A stretch of DNA of 64,000 nt from Paenibacillus nanensis (GCF_003583765.1 NZ_QXQA01000011.1:151902-215901); one strand, 5' to 3'. Counted from the stretch's first letter, positions 14,406 to 23,267 are shown. Program-made: numbers and translations. The notes: generated from the sequence alone by a model not told the origin.

Positions 14406-16946
14406 ATGGGAGAGTGGAGACAAGTATTAAACGATTGGAAGTTCAAAGCCTGCGAAGAGAAGGAATGGCTGCCGGCTGTTGTGCCGGGCTGCGTACATAC
14501 GGATCTGCTTCGAAACGGTATAATCGCCGACCCGTTCTACGGAACGAACGAGCATGACTTGCAATGGATCGATAAGATGGATTGGGAGTATCAGGCAGCG
14601 TTTGATGTGGAGGAGCAGCAGCTGTCCGCATCGAAGCTTGAGCTGGTGTTCGACGGCTTGGACACTTACGCGGACGTTTATGTGAACGATACCCATGTCC
14701 TTTCCGCCGACAATATGTTCCGTTCATGGCGAGCGGACATTAAGCCGCTGGTCAAGGCGAAGGATAACACGTTAAAAATCCGGTTCCGCTCGCCGATTCA
14801 GGAGGATCTGCCGAAGCTGGAGAAGCTCGGTTACAGCTTGCCGGCGTCGAATGATCAATCCGATGTCGGCGGTCTTGGAGATAAAAAGGTCAGCATCTTT
14901 GCGCGCAAAGCGCCTTATCATTACGGCTGGGACTGGGGTCCCCGGTTTGTGACCAGCGGCATTTGGCGGGAAGTAAGGCTCGAAGGCTGGTCCGGCGCGC
15001 GCGTGACCGATCTGTTCATCAAGCAAGAGAAGGTGACGGCTGAGGAAGCGCAATTGTCCGCCATCGTGGAGATTGAGGCCGAAGCCGTCTTCGAAGGCGT
15101 TATTCGGCTGCAAACAGGAGAGCTATTTTGGGAGCAAGCGGTCAGTTTGATTCCCGGCCTCAATACCATTCAAATCGACGCGAAGATTGCCGAGCCGAAG
15201 CTGTGGTGGTCGAGGGGCTTAGGAGAGGCTCATCTTTACACGTTTACGGCTGAGCTTATCCGTGACGGCGGAGCCGTATCCTCCAAATCGGTTCGTACGG
15301 GTCTCCGTTCGGTCAGGCTGGTGCGGGAGAAGGATGAGAAGGGCGCTTCGTTTTATTTTGAGCTGAATGGTGTCCCGGTCTTCGCCAAAGGCGCGAACCA
15401 TATTCCGAACGACAGCTTTATTACGGAAGTGACGGACGAGAGATACCGGCATGAAATATTCGCCGCGGTCGAGTCTAACATGAACATGCTTCGCGTATGG
15501 GGCGGCGGCATTTATGAGCAGCCGATTTTCTATGAGCTCTGCGATGAGAACGGCATCATGGTGTGGCAGGACTTCATGTTCGCATGCAGTATGTACCCGG
15601 GCGATGAAGCGTTCCTGCGCAGCGTCCAGCTCGAAGCGGAGGAGAACGTCAAGCGTCTGCGCAATCACCCGTCCATCGTGCTCTGGTGCGGCAATAACGA
15701 GATCGATACCGCCTGGTCGCATTACAGCGAAGACATGGGCTGGGGCTGGAAGCAGCAATACAGTCCCGAGCTTCGGGAGAAGCTATGGGCCGATTACCAA
15801 AAGATTTTCCATCACATCCTTGCCGATGCGGTCGACGCGTATGCGCCTGGTGCCGATTACTGGCCATCCTCGCCGCTTGTCAGCTTGACCGGCGACGTGA
15901 ACCAGCATTCCCACCCGCTCACGACGGAAGGGGACATTCATTATTGGGGCGTATGGCATGCCGTTGAGCCGTTCGAGAACTATAATGTGAAGATCGGCCG
16001 CTTCATGAGCGAATACGGCTTCCAATCGTTCCCTGAATATTCGACGGTTCGCACGTTCGCCGAGGAAGAGGATATGGCGCTGGAGTCGAAGGTGATGCTT
16101 GCGCATCAGAAGAACGGCAACGGCAATCGTCTGATCAAAGAATATATGGACATTTATATGAGCCAGCCGAAGGATTTCCCTTCCTTCCTCTATATGAGCC
16201 AAGTGCTGCAGGCCGAAGCGATGAAAACGGCGATTGAGGCTCACCGCCGCAAGATGCCGTATTGCATGGGCTCTCTCTATTGGCAAATGAACGATTGCTG
16301 GCCGGTCGCTTCGTGGGCCGGTATGGACTACTATGGCAAGTGGAAGGCGCTGCAGTATTACACGCGCAATAGCTTCCGCGACACGATGATTTCGATCGAG
16401 AGAAGCGATGAAGGAGTCGTGCAAATATTCGCGGTAACGGACGCACTGGAGTCGCTGCAAGGAACGGTGCGAGCTAGATTGTATGATTTTGAAGGCGTCA
16501 TGCTGAAGGAGCAGTCTGTTGACATCAGCTGTGAAGGAAACAGCTCCACCGTTGTTCTTGCGCTTAACGAACAGGAATGGCTGGAAGGGCGCGACGCGAC
16601 TTCCGTCGTGCTCGTGTCGGAGCTGATTCAGAACGGTGAACTGCTGGACAGCAAATTTTTCTATTTCGTAAAAGCGAAGGAGCTTCAGCTGGGCGCCAGC
16701 AGCGTTACCGTTGCGGAGGTGGAAGGAAGCGGGGGGACTCGCTTTACCGTTACAGCCGACCGTCTTGCGAAGCAGGTATGGTTAACCTCGGAGCAAGTGG
16801 GCATCTTCTCGGATAACTTCTTCGATCTCGTGCCGGGCGAAGTGAAGACGGTGGAATTCCGCCGAAGAGCGGAGGGCATGGCAAGCGGCCAGCCTGCGCC
16901 GGCAGGCAAGGTAGAGGCCCGTTCGATGATTGACTTCCTGCAATAA
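14406..16946 (+). CDS. Beta-mannosidase, GH2 family
   Basis: Exo-acting glycosidase removing terminal beta-mannose from manno-oligosaccharides, 846 residues, cytoplasmic because no signal peptide is visible. The order is that of GH2 mannosidases: sugar-binding jelly roll (WLPAVVPGCVHTDLLRNG, residues 20-40), immunoglobulin-like middle domain, TIM barrel with the acid/base in LWCGNNEIDTAW (Glu432) and the nucleophile in MSEYGFQSFPEY (Glu536), and a C-terminal beta domain. The ATG follows GGGAGGCCGAT. The gene stands alone with a strong terminator behind it. Confidence 0.93.
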   Translation: MGEWRQVLNDWKFKACEEKEWLPAVVPGCVHTDLLRNGIIADPFYGTNEHDLQWIDKMDWEYQAAFDVEEQQLSASKLELVFDGLDTYADVYVNDTHVLSADNMFRSWRADIKPLVKAKDNTLKIRFRSPIQEDLPKLEKLGYSLPASNDQSDVGGLGDKKVSIFARKAPYHYGWDWGPRFVTSGIWREVRLEGWSGARVTDLFIKQEKVTAEEAQLSAIVEIEAEAVFEGVIRLQTGELFWEQAVSLIPGLNTIQIDAKIAEPKLWWSRGLGEAHLYTFTAELIRDGGAVSSKSVRTGLRSVRLVREKDEKGASFYFELNGVPVFAKGANHIPNDSFITEVTDERYRHEIFAAVESNMNMLRVWGGGIYEQPIFYELCDENGIMVWQDFMFACSMYPGDEAFLRSVQLEAEENVKRLRNHPSIVLWCGNNEIDTAWSHYSEDMGWGWKQQYSPELREKLWADYQKIFHHILADAVDAYAPGADYWPSSPLVSLTGDVNQHSHPLTTEGDIHYWGVWHAVEPFENYNVKIGRFMSEYGFQSFPEYSTVRTFAEEEDMALESKVMLAHQKNGNGNRLIKEYMDIYMSQPKDFPSFLYMSQVLQAEAMKTAIEAHRRKMPYCMGSLYWQMNDCWPVASWAGMDYYGKWKALQYYTRNSFRDTMISIERSDEGVVQIFAVTDALESLQGTVRARLYDFEGVMLKEQSVDISCEGNSSTVVLALNEQEWLEGRDATSVVLVSELIQNGELLDSKFFYFVKAKELQLGASSVTVAEVEGSGGTRFTVTADRLAKQVWLTSEQVGIFSDNFFDLVPGEVKTVEFRRRAEGMASGQPAPAGKVEARSMIDFLQ

Positions 16947-16958
16947 CCAGTGCTAGAT

Positions 16959-17000
16959 CCCTGCTTCGGAGCGGCAAAGCCGTTGGAGCAGGGTTTTTTT
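16959..17000 (+). terminator. Beta-mannosidase terminator
   Basis: CCCTGCT and GAGCAGGG arms with an inner CGG/CCG stem, followed by seven T. It directly follows the mannosidase stop. Confidence 0.88.
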
Positions 17001-17024
17001 ATGCCAACCTCTGTTCCGCATGAG

Positions 17025-17270
17025 TTACTCATTGCATGTGCGGAGGTTGAGCGTGTGGGGATTACCGCGTCCCCGGTTACTCGTGCGGTGATCAAGCGGA
17101 TAGGTTCAACGCGTTCGGAGTCCGGTCACTCATTACACGTGGGGGAATCAGGCGGATAGCTTCAAGGTGTACGGAGACAGATACTCATTATACGTGCGGT
17201 AATCAAGCGGAGACAGGTTCACCTTGTCCCGAAGATCACTCGTCACATATGCAGCAATCAGTCTAACAAC
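17025..17270. repeat. Degenerate tandem repeat, family 1, about five units
   Basis: Units of roughly 49-56 bp begin with (T)TACTCATTACACGTGCGG-like or TCACTCGT-like sequence and continue with TAATCAAGCGGATAGGTTCA and CGGAGACAG-like parts, starting near 17025, 17077, 17126, 17182 and 17237. The copies are strongly diverged. No gene is visible here. Confidence 0.6.
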
Positions 17271-17317
17271 AACAACAGCGCCGATGCTCTTTGAGCTGCG
17301 GTGGACGCATCCTGAGG

Positions 17318-17500
17318 AATAAGGACAAAAGTGCACCTATTACTTAGGATAGTATGGTCGCGGTTGAGAATAAGGACATAAGTACACCTATTTTTTAGCC
17401 AATACCCGCACTCAGGCTTCTTTTGAATTAATAGGTGTACTTATGGCGCTATTTCGGATGGTTGGTACACTTTCGATAGAAATAGGTGCACTTTTGGCGC
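17318..17500. repeat. Nested inverted pair of 51-bp-spaced repeats, family 2
   Basis: AATAAGGACAAAAGT (17318-17332) and AATAAGGACATAAGT (17369-17383) lie 51 bp apart. Inverted partners AATAGGTGTACTTAT (17430) and AATAGGTGCACTTTT (17481) are also 51 bp apart. The outer and inner pairs carry matching variants (GTGCACC with GGTGCAC, GTACACC with GGTGTAC), so each copy pairs best with its mirror partner. A further AATAAGGACAAAAGT occurs at 38962. Confidence 0.75.
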
Positions 17501-17514
17501 TATTTTCATATGGG

Positions 17515-17760
17515 GAGTCTCCATCAGGCCGCTGGTCAGAAGGGCGTGCTCCATAGGCGCGTGATAGAGAGAGGGGGTCTCCAGTGGACAAATTGGGCGA
17601 GCATCATCCCAGTTGGTGATCATTCGGTAGGCGAGCAGACTCCATCAGGCGTTTGGTCTACAGGCGCGTAGTCTCCATCAGTTGTCAGTTGTCTGGCCGA
17701 TGGACGCTCAGTCTCCATCAGACGCCTGCTCGGCAACGGTCATCCTCCACTAGCCCACCA
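17515..17760 (+). repeat. Interspersed CTCCATCAG repeats, family 3
   Basis: CTCCATCAG or a close variant recurs near 17518, 17549, 17579, 17640, 17672, 17713 and 17745, mostly at multiples of 30-32 bp, with GGCG...GGTC-like sequence between copies. No coding capacity with a ribosome site was seen. Confidence 0.6.
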
Positions 17761-17805
17761 CGGGGCTGCCTCCAACAGCCCTCCAGCCCGCCGATCCCGG
17801 CAGAA

Positions 17806-17853
17806 TAAAAAAGGAAGCCGCCCGGACCAAAGCTCCGTTCGGCTTCCTTTTTT
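17806..17853 (-). terminator. qox operon terminator
   Basis: AAGGAAGCCG and CGGCTTCCTT arms flanked by A6 and T7. It lies behind qoxD on the minus strand. Confidence 0.88.
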
Positions 17854-17865
17854 TAAAAAATCGGT

Positions 17866-18201
17866 TTAGCTTGCTACCGCGTTGTAGGTCATGATCCAGA
17901 TCGAGCCGGCTACGATCGTCAGCATAATGACGAGACCGAAGATCAACGCGATCAGGTTGAAGCGCGGCTTCTTCTCATCCCGGATATGCATGAAGAACAG
18001 CAGCTGAACGGCGAATTGCAGAATCGCCATCACGAGAATGAGCACCGTGGTGACTTGCTTGCTGAACATGTCGTTCATTACTGCGACCAGCGGGATGATG
18101 GTCAGCACGATGGAAAGGATAAAGCCGATGACGTACGACTTCAAAGAGCCGTGACCGCCTTCGTGTCCTCCATGGCCGGAGTGAGCGTTATGGTTCGCCA
18201 T
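17866..18201 (-). CDS. qoxD: Quinol oxidase subunit IV
   Basis: Small subunit of an aa3-type haem-copper quinol oxidase in the cell membrane, 111 residues with three helices (about 24-44, 51-72 and 84-105) and the conserved QLLFFMHIRDEKKPR between helices 2 and 3. It assists assembly of the catalytic subunit. The N-terminus is unusually His-rich (NHNAHSGHGGHEGGHG). It is the last gene of the four-gene operon, starting two bases behind the qoxC stop, and is followed by a strong terminator. Confidence 0.9.
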   Translation of the reverse strand: MANHNAHSGHGGHEGGHGSLKSYVIGFILSIVLTIIPLVAVMNDMFSKQVTTVLILVMAILQFAVQLLFFMHIRDEKKPRFNLIALIFGLVIMLTIVAGSIWIMTYNAVAS

Positions 18202-18202
18202 T

Positions 18203-18838
18203 CTACATCACCCCCATCAAGTAGACAATCGTGAAGACGAAGATCCATACGACGTCAAGAAAATGCCAGTACAAGCTGATAATGTTGACTTTGCGCTTCG
18301 TCACCGGCGTAATGCCGCGGCGGCTGAGCTGGATAATAAGAGCGGTCATCCAGACGAGACCGACCGAGACGTGCAGACCGTGCGTGCCGACGAGCGTAAA
18401 GAACGCGGACCAGTACGCGCTGGTGCCGATTGTTGCGCCCTCATGAACGAGGTGGATAAACTCCGTCACCTCGAGATAGATAAAGGACGCGCCAAGCAAA
18501 GCGGTGATGATCAGCCATACGATCAGGCCTTTTTTGTTGCCCCGGTTCATCTCCAGCAGCGCGATGCCGCTGGTGAAGCTGCTGGTCAGCAGGATAAACG
18601 TCGAAGCGATAATGCCTGGAAGCTCGATCAATTCGCCTCCTGTCGGGCCGCCTGCCGTATTGAGGCGCAGCACGACGAAGGTCGCAAACAATGTGCCGAA
18701 CAAAATAACGTCGGTAATCAGGAAGAGCCAGAAGCCGAACGTCTTCATCTCTTCTTGGTCATGATGGTCATGGCCGTGATGATGATCATGCGCGGGGTGC
18801 CCGTGCGCCCCGGCATGCGGATCGATAGCGTGTGCCAT
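18203..18838 (-). CDS. qoxC: Quinol oxidase subunit III
   Basis: Membrane subunit III of the haem-copper oxidase, 211 residues with five helices after residue 35. Conserved signatures are FGFWLFLITDVILFGTLFATF, the central EVTEFIHLVHEG and THGLHVSVGLVWM. Subunit III stabilises the oxygen-reducing centre in subunit I. The first 32 residues hold about a dozen histidines (HAGAHGHPAHDHHHGHDHH), unusual for this family. Its ATG overlaps the qoxB stop by one base. Confidence 0.94.
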   Translation of the reverse strand: MAHAIDPHAGAHGHPAHDHHHGHDHHDQEEMKTFGFWLFLITDVILFGTLFATFVVLRLNTAGGPTGGELIELPGIIASTFILLTSSFTSGIALLEMNRGNKKGLIVWLIITALLGASFIYLEVTEFIHLVHEGATIGTSAYWSAFFTLVGTHGLHVSVGLVWMTALIIQLSRRGITPVTKRKVNIISLYWHFLDVVWIFVFTIVYLMGVM

Positions 18839-20826
18839 TAGTGAGCCCCCCTTGCAGCGGCTTCCGTCCGCTCAATTTCATCTACAGGGATATAGTAATC
18901 CGTATTATAGCTAAACGATCTTGCCAGCATACTAATAATGACTCCCGCCAGTCCAAGCACGATCATCCATTTCCAGTCCCAGACGAAGCCGAACCCGGCT
19001 ACGAACCAGCAGGTGGACATGATGAACGGGATGCCCGAATTGCGCGGCATGTGGATCGGTTCGAGCGGCGCTTTCTCCGCCGCGGCAACCTCCGGAAGCT
19101 CCGCTTCGCCTCTTAGGCGGCGCTGCTTCTTCTCCCACCAATCGTCTTGGCTGGTGACAACCGGCGTGCGCGCAAAGTTGTACATCGGCGCAGGCGATGG
19201 AATCGACCATTCCAGCGTGCGGCCGTCCCAAGCGTCGCCGGAGGTTTCTTTTTTCAAGAACTTAATGCTGTGCGCGATCTGCCATACTTGGAAAATAAAC
19301 GCGAGACCCATCAGGAAGGCCCCGACCGTCGAAACGACGTTAAGCGGCTGCCAGCCCATGTCGAAGTCGTATTCGTTGAAGCGGCGTGTCATGCCCATGA
19401 GACCAAGCGCATATTGCGGCATGAAGCAGACATAGAAGCCGATGTTCCAGAACCAGAATGCCCATTTGCCGAGACCTTCGTGAAGCCTGAAGCCGAACAT
19501 TTTTGGCCACCAGTAGTATAGGCCCGCGAAATAACCGAAAACAACGCCGCCGATCAGCACCTGGTGGAAATGCGCGATCAGGAAGTAGCTGTTATGGAAC
19601 TGGAAGTCCGCAGGCGCCACCGACAGCAGCACCCCGGTCATCCCCCCGACAACGAAGCAAGGGATGAACGCGATCGTCCACAGCATCGGGGTAGGGAACG
19701 AAAGCTTACCTCGATACATTGTAAACAGCCAGTTGAATACTTTTACACCGGTCGGTATGGCGATTAGCATTGTCGTGATCGCAAAGAACGCGTTGACGTT
19801 CGCGCCCGAGCCCATCGTAAAGAAGTGATGCGCCCATGTAAAGAACGAGAAGAAGCTGATGGACATAAGCGCGAATACCATCGATTTGTAGCCGAACAGC
19901 TTTTTCTTCGAGAACGTTGCAACAATCTCGGAGAAGATGCCGAAAGCCGGCAAAATAACGATATATACCTCAGGGTGACCCCACATCCAGATAAGGTTGA
20001 TGTACATCATCGGGTTGCCGCCGCCGTCAAGCGTAAAGAAATGTGCGCCGAGGTAGCGGTCTAAGAATAACAGGAACAGCGTTACGGTCAAAATAGGAAA
20101 AGCGAACATGATCGTGACGCAAGACGACAGCACGGACCAGCTGAACATCGGCATTTGCATCAGCTTCATGCCAGGCGCGCGCATCTTCAGAATCGTTACG
20201 ACAAAGTTAATGCCTGTCGCAAGCGAGCCGATACCGGATATTTGAATACCCCAAATATAGAAATCTTGGCCGACGCCGGGACTTCCGGACAGCTCCGACA
20301 ATGGCGGATAAGCGAGCCAGCCGGCATCCGGCGAGCCGCCGATAATAAACGATACGTTGAACAGCATCGCCCCGAAGAAGAACATCCAGAAGCTGAGGGA
20401 GTTCAGGAACGGGAAGGCGACGTCGCGCGCGCCGATCTGAAGCGGCACAACGATATTGAACAGACCGAACATCAGCGGCATCGCCATAAACAAGATCATG
20501 ATGACGCCGTGCGTCGTAAAGATCGCGTTATAGTGATCGGCGTGGAGGAACTCCAGCTGAGGCGCGGCAAGCTGCACGCGCATGAGCAGGGCGTCGACGC
20601 CGCCGCGGAACAGCATCAGGATCGATGCGATAATGTACATGATGCCAATTCTTTTGTGATCGACGGTGGTGAGCCATTCGGTCCAAAGCCAGCGCCATTT
20701 TTTGAAATAAGTCAGGGTGAATACAATCGCTACGAGCGTAATCGCAATCGAGACTTGAGCGCCAAGAATAAGCGGGTCGCCCGTAACGAAAAACTCGGAT
20801 GAAAAGTCTTTGATTTTATGCCACAT
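18838..20826 (-). CDS. qoxB: Quinol oxidase subunit I, catalytic
   Basis: Catalytic subunit of the terminal oxidase, 662 residues with about 14-15 helices. It reduces oxygen to water and pumps protons. Haem and copper ligands are visible in HGVIMILFMAMP, in WMWGHPEVYIVILPAFG (CuB His and the His-Tyr crosslink) and in HFHQVLIGGVVFG. KRIGIMYII and the Arg-Arg region near ADHYNAIFTTHG are typical. Cytoplasmic C-terminal extension EKKQRRLRGEAELPEVAAAEK. ATG behind AAAGGAG. Confidence 0.96.
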   Translation of the reverse strand: MWHKIKDFSSEFFVTGDPLILGAQVSIAITLVAIVFTLTYFKKWRWLWTEWLTTVDHKRIGIMYIIASILMLFRGGVDALLMRVQLAAPQLEFLHADHYNAIFTTHGVIMILFMAMPLMFGLFNIVVPLQIGARDVAFPFLNSLSFWMFFFGAMLFNVSFIIGGSPDAGWLAYPPLSELSGSPGVGQDFYIWGIQISGIGSLATGINFVVTILKMRAPGMKLMQMPMFSWSVLSSCVTIMFAFPILTVTLFLLFLDRYLGAHFFTLDGGGNPMMYINLIWMWGHPEVYIVILPAFGIFSEIVATFSKKKLFGYKSMVFALMSISFFSFFTWAHHFFTMGSGANVNAFFAITTMLIAIPTGVKVFNWLFTMYRGKLSFPTPMLWTIAFIPCFVVGGMTGVLLSVAPADFQFHNSYFLIAHFHQVLIGGVVFGYFAGLYYWWPKMFGFRLHEGLGKWAFWFWNIGFYVCFMPQYALGLMGMTRRFNEYDFDMGWQPLNVVSTVGAFLMGLAFIFQVWQIAHSIKFLKKETSGDAWDGRTLEWSIPSPAPMYNFARTPVVTSQDDWWEKKQRRLRGEAELPEVAAAEKAPLEPIHMPRNSGIPFIMSTCWFVAGFGFVWDWKWMIVLGLAGVIISMLARSFSYNTDYYIPVDEIERTEAAARGAH

Positions 20827-20855
20827 GAGTTAAAGCTCCTTTCGTTAACGGTGCA

Positions 20856-21848
20856 TTAATGACCCGCATGTCCTTCGTGAGAAGCGTTTGCCGCTTCGGT
20901 TTCTTCAGCGCCGTGGGAAGCATGCTCGTCGCTTGCTGCTTCTTCGTCTGTGCTTGCCTCTGCGCCGCCGCCATGATGCGAATGAGCGCCGCTGCTGCCT
21001 TCTTCTACATATTGCGTGACGATTTGCTCGAAGAGGCCTTCAGGGAAGCTGGAGAACAGCTGCACATCGGAGCGTCCCGGCTTTTGCAGTTCTTTGTAGC
21101 CGTCCATCGTCAAGGCTGGCGCGTCTGCTTTCACCTCTTCTACCCAAGCGTCGTACTCCTCTTGGGAAACGGCATCCGCGGTAAATGTCATTTGGGCAAA
21201 GTCTTCGCCGTTAAAGTTCGCGCCCGAGCCATAATAGCTGCCTTGTTCATCCGCTTGCAGATACAAGGTCATGGCCATGCCGGACATCGAGTAGAGCTGG
21301 CCGCCGAGCTGCGGAATCCAGAAGGAATTCATCGCCGTATCGGAGGTGAGCTGGAAGCGAATCGGCGTGTCTTCCGGGAACTTCACGTAGTTAACGGTCG
21401 CGATATCTTCGCCCGGATATTTGAACAGCCATTTCCAATCCATCGAAGTGACTTGAATCGTAATCGGCTCTTTATCCGAAGCGATCGCTTTAGACGGCTC
21501 AAGCTTGTACGTATAGTAGACGGTAACAGCACCGAGGATGATGATGATGACGATCGGAATGCTCCACCAGGTCACCTCAAGCTTCGTGTTATGCTCCCAT
21601 TCCGGCTTGTAAGCCGCTTTGCGTCCTGGACGATCCCGGTAGCGCCAGACGATGATCGCCGTCAGGATGAGGACGGGAACGATAATGACCGCGCAAAGAA
21701 GGGTGGAGATCAGGATCAAATCCTTCTGCGATTCCCCGATCGGTCCTTTGGGGTCAAGCACGATGTACTGCTCGCTGCTGCAGCCGGAGATCAGGAAGAC
21801 CATCGCAAGAAACAGCCCTGTTGCAAGCATTCGAAATTTACTTCTCAT
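20856..21848 (-). CDS. qoxA: Quinol oxidase subunit II, lipoprotein
   Basis: Subunit II of the terminal oxidase. Signal peptide with lipobox LISGC (Cys23), two membrane helices (about 43-65 and 90-110) and an outer cupredoxin domain. The CuA ligand motif CxxxC is absent, which marks it as a quinol rather than cytochrome c oxidase subunit (DWKWLFKYPGEDIATVNY, MNSFWIPQLGGQLYSMSGM). The C-terminal 45 residues form a tail rich in His, Glu and Ala (HSHHGGGAEAS, HASHGAEETEAANASHEGHAGH). ATG at 21848 or the adjacent GTG at 21851 could start; both fit the GGAG upstream. First gene of qoxABCD. Confidence 0.94.
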   Translation of the reverse strand: MRSKFRMLATGLFLAMVFLISGCSSEQYIVLDPKGPIGESQKDLILISTLLCAVIIVPVLILTAIIVWRYRDRPGRKAAYKPEWEHNTKLEVTWWSIPIVIIIILGAVTVYYTYKLEPSKAIASDKEPITIQVTSMDWKWLFKYPGEDIATVNYVKFPEDTPIRFQLTSDTAMNSFWIPQLGGQLYSMSGMAMTLYLQADEQGSYYGSGANFNGEDFAQMTFTADAVSQEEYDAWVEEVKADAPALTMDGYKELQKPGRSDVQLFSSFPEGLFEQIVTQYVEEGSSGAHSHHGGGAEASTDEEAASDEHASHGAEETEAANASHEGHAGH

Positions 21849-22228
21849 CACGGTACACTCCTTACATGTTCGAATTGCATCATGGTTTTGAACCTCTTAA
21901 ACCTCATTAAGTACTTTGTGAAAAAATTCGCTTAACGTAGCTTACGTCAACAATAGCAGAATTGAAACGCTATTTCTGCATGGTTAACAATTACGTAAAC
22001 AATTTGACTTTTTTCCGCCATAATTTATTCACGACTTAGACATATGGCAGAATTGGAAACGATTTCTTAGGCATTGGAGGCAGGATGAAATGCGGAAAAT
22101 AATTGGGAAATAGCAGTCGTTCGAATGAACTGCCGCGGCTGTAGCGGTGACAGATTTGTTTTATTAGCACTTAGCATTGTGACGTCTTCGGCGATTATGG
22201 TCAATGGCGAAATAATGGTTAAGGGCAT
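21849..22228. other. Intergenic region upstream of qoxA
   Basis: AT-rich region of about 380 bases without a credible gene. On the minus strand TTGACG (21950-21945) could be a -35, but the matching -10 is poor. Short inverted motifs such as TTACGTAA and ACGTAGCTTACGT occur near 21935-21995 and could be operators. Confidence 0.4.
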
Positions 22229-22276
22229 GAAAAAAGGCGGAATCCCAATCGCGAAGGATTGGAAATCCGCCTTTCT
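22229..22276. terminator. Terminator of the small membrane protein gene
   Basis: AAAAAAGGCGGA..CCCAATC pairs with GATTGG..ATCCGCCTTT around a GCGAAG loop. Both sides carry T/A runs, so it can work in both directions; it directly follows the minus-strand gene. Confidence 0.85.
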
Positions 22277-22290
22277 TCTATAAAAAGCAA

Positions 22291-22566
22291 TTAGGATTGT
22301 TGATTATTGGATTTGTTGCCGCTCATTCTGGCATGAACCAGGCCGATTGCTGTGCCGATCACATAAATATGGACGCTGCCGATCAAGAATCCGATGCCGA
22401 CCATGAGGCCGATATTCTTATCGCTGAAGTGGCTTAGATTAATGAGGCAAAGCAAAACGCCGATCGCGAGTACGCCCCATGCGATGATCGTCATGACGTT
22501 CACTAAACGTCTCACATCGGATTTGGATGGGCCAAGCTGGCTGATTGTAGCCGTTTTTGTAGTCAT
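22291..22566 (-). CDS. Small two-helix membrane protein, unknown
   Basis: Protein of 91 residues. The ATG at 22566 has GAGGAG 8 bases upstream; the GTG at 22575 is too close to it. Two hydrophobic helices (about residues 25-43 and 54-75) are joined by NLSHFSDKNIG, with a polar, Asn-rich C-terminus. I recognise no family. It has its own promoter and terminator and is therefore monocistronic. Nearness to the qox operon does not by itself prove a link. Confidence 0.7.
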   Translation of the reverse strand: MTTKTATISQLGPSKSDVRRLVNVMTIIAWGVLAIGVLLCLINLSHFSDKNIGLMVGIGFLIGSVHIYVIGTAIGLVHARMSGNKSNNQQS

Positions 22567-22618
22567 ATCGGACACTCCTCATGAGAGAAATAATATTGTA
22601 AGTGCTTTCTTATTTCTT

Positions 22619-22648
22619 ACTATACCACATATTATGTCGATTGTTCAA
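22619..22648 (-). promoter_or_regulatory. Sigma-A promoter of the small membrane protein gene
   Basis: TTGAAC (22648-22643) and TATAGT (22624-22619) with an 18-base spacer on the minus strand. AGAAAGCACTTACA just downstream resembles a CcpA cre site but lacks the central CG. Confidence 0.7.
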
Positions 22649-22793
22649 AGAAAATTCACTTTTTGAACATAAAATGGACAAATTTTTATCGGCAAAGTTT
22701 AAAAAATGATGAAATTGCTCCTTATAGTTTGTCCAAACGTTACATGACGCGCTGAATATAGTGATGGTAGGTCAAAAAGAAGGAGGTGACGCT

Positions 22794-23195
22794 ATGAGCA
22801 AACTGACTACAGGGCCATTTGTCATTCCGCCTCTCATCGACACCGGCCTAACGCCGGACAACATGCTGATTACGCTTGTAAATCCAACCGCCAAGCCCAA
22901 AACGGTGACGGTCTTTCTAACAAGATCGCCACAAGCGGTGTTTCCGGCTACCGCAGCTATCGTGACGACATTGACGCAGCAGGTAACGCTGCAGCCTAAC
23001 CAATCCACGCTAGTTCGTGCGCAGCTTGGCGTTCATTACCAAATCCGGGATACCGTTCGCGTTACGATCGCTAACGATATCGATGAAGAGGGAGAAAAGA
23101 TCGAGGCGACCGTAGTCGTCGGCGACGGCGGCAGAACGGTTGCGACAACCTTTTTCCGTCATGACGATTTTGTAGAAACGGACAACCTCGTTTAA
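22794..23195 (+). CDS. Small protein of unknown function with near-perfect ribosome site
   Basis: Protein of 133 residues. AGAAGGAGGTGA at 22778-22789 matches the 16S 3' end almost fully and predicts strong translation of the ATG at 22794. There is no signal peptide. The sequence is beta-rich and Thr/Val-rich (NPTAKPKTVTVFLTRSP, TIANDIDEEGEKIEATVVVGDGGRT), as in a single immunoglobulin-like or spore-surface beta domain. I recognise no family. It is monocistronic with a good terminator. Confidence 0.7.
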   Translation: MSKLTTGPFVIPPLIDTGLTPDNMLITLVNPTAKPKTVTVFLTRSPQAVFPATAAIVTTLTQQVTLQPNQSTLVRAQLGVHYQIRDTVRVTIANDIDEEGEKIEATVVVGDGGRTVATTFFRHDDFVETDNLV

Positions 23196-23215
23196 CGGCG
23201 GACTAGCAGTACCTT

Positions 23216-23245
23216 GGTCAACGAGCAAGGCTCGTTGGCCTTTTT
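23216..23245 (+). terminator. Terminator of the 22794 gene
   Basis: GGTCAACGAGC and GCTCGTTGGCC arms with a short AAG loop, followed by TTTTTG. Confidence 0.85.
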
Positions 23246-23267
23246 GATTGCGAAATCATGTCTTACA

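Noticed and set aside
15783..16460. Minus-strand frame opposite the beta-mannosidase gene
   Set aside because: Antisense to catalytic motifs of the mannosidase and without start signals.
20155..20802. Plus-strand frame opposite qoxB
   Set aside because: Shadow of the qoxB sequence; charged low-complexity translation and no ribosome site.
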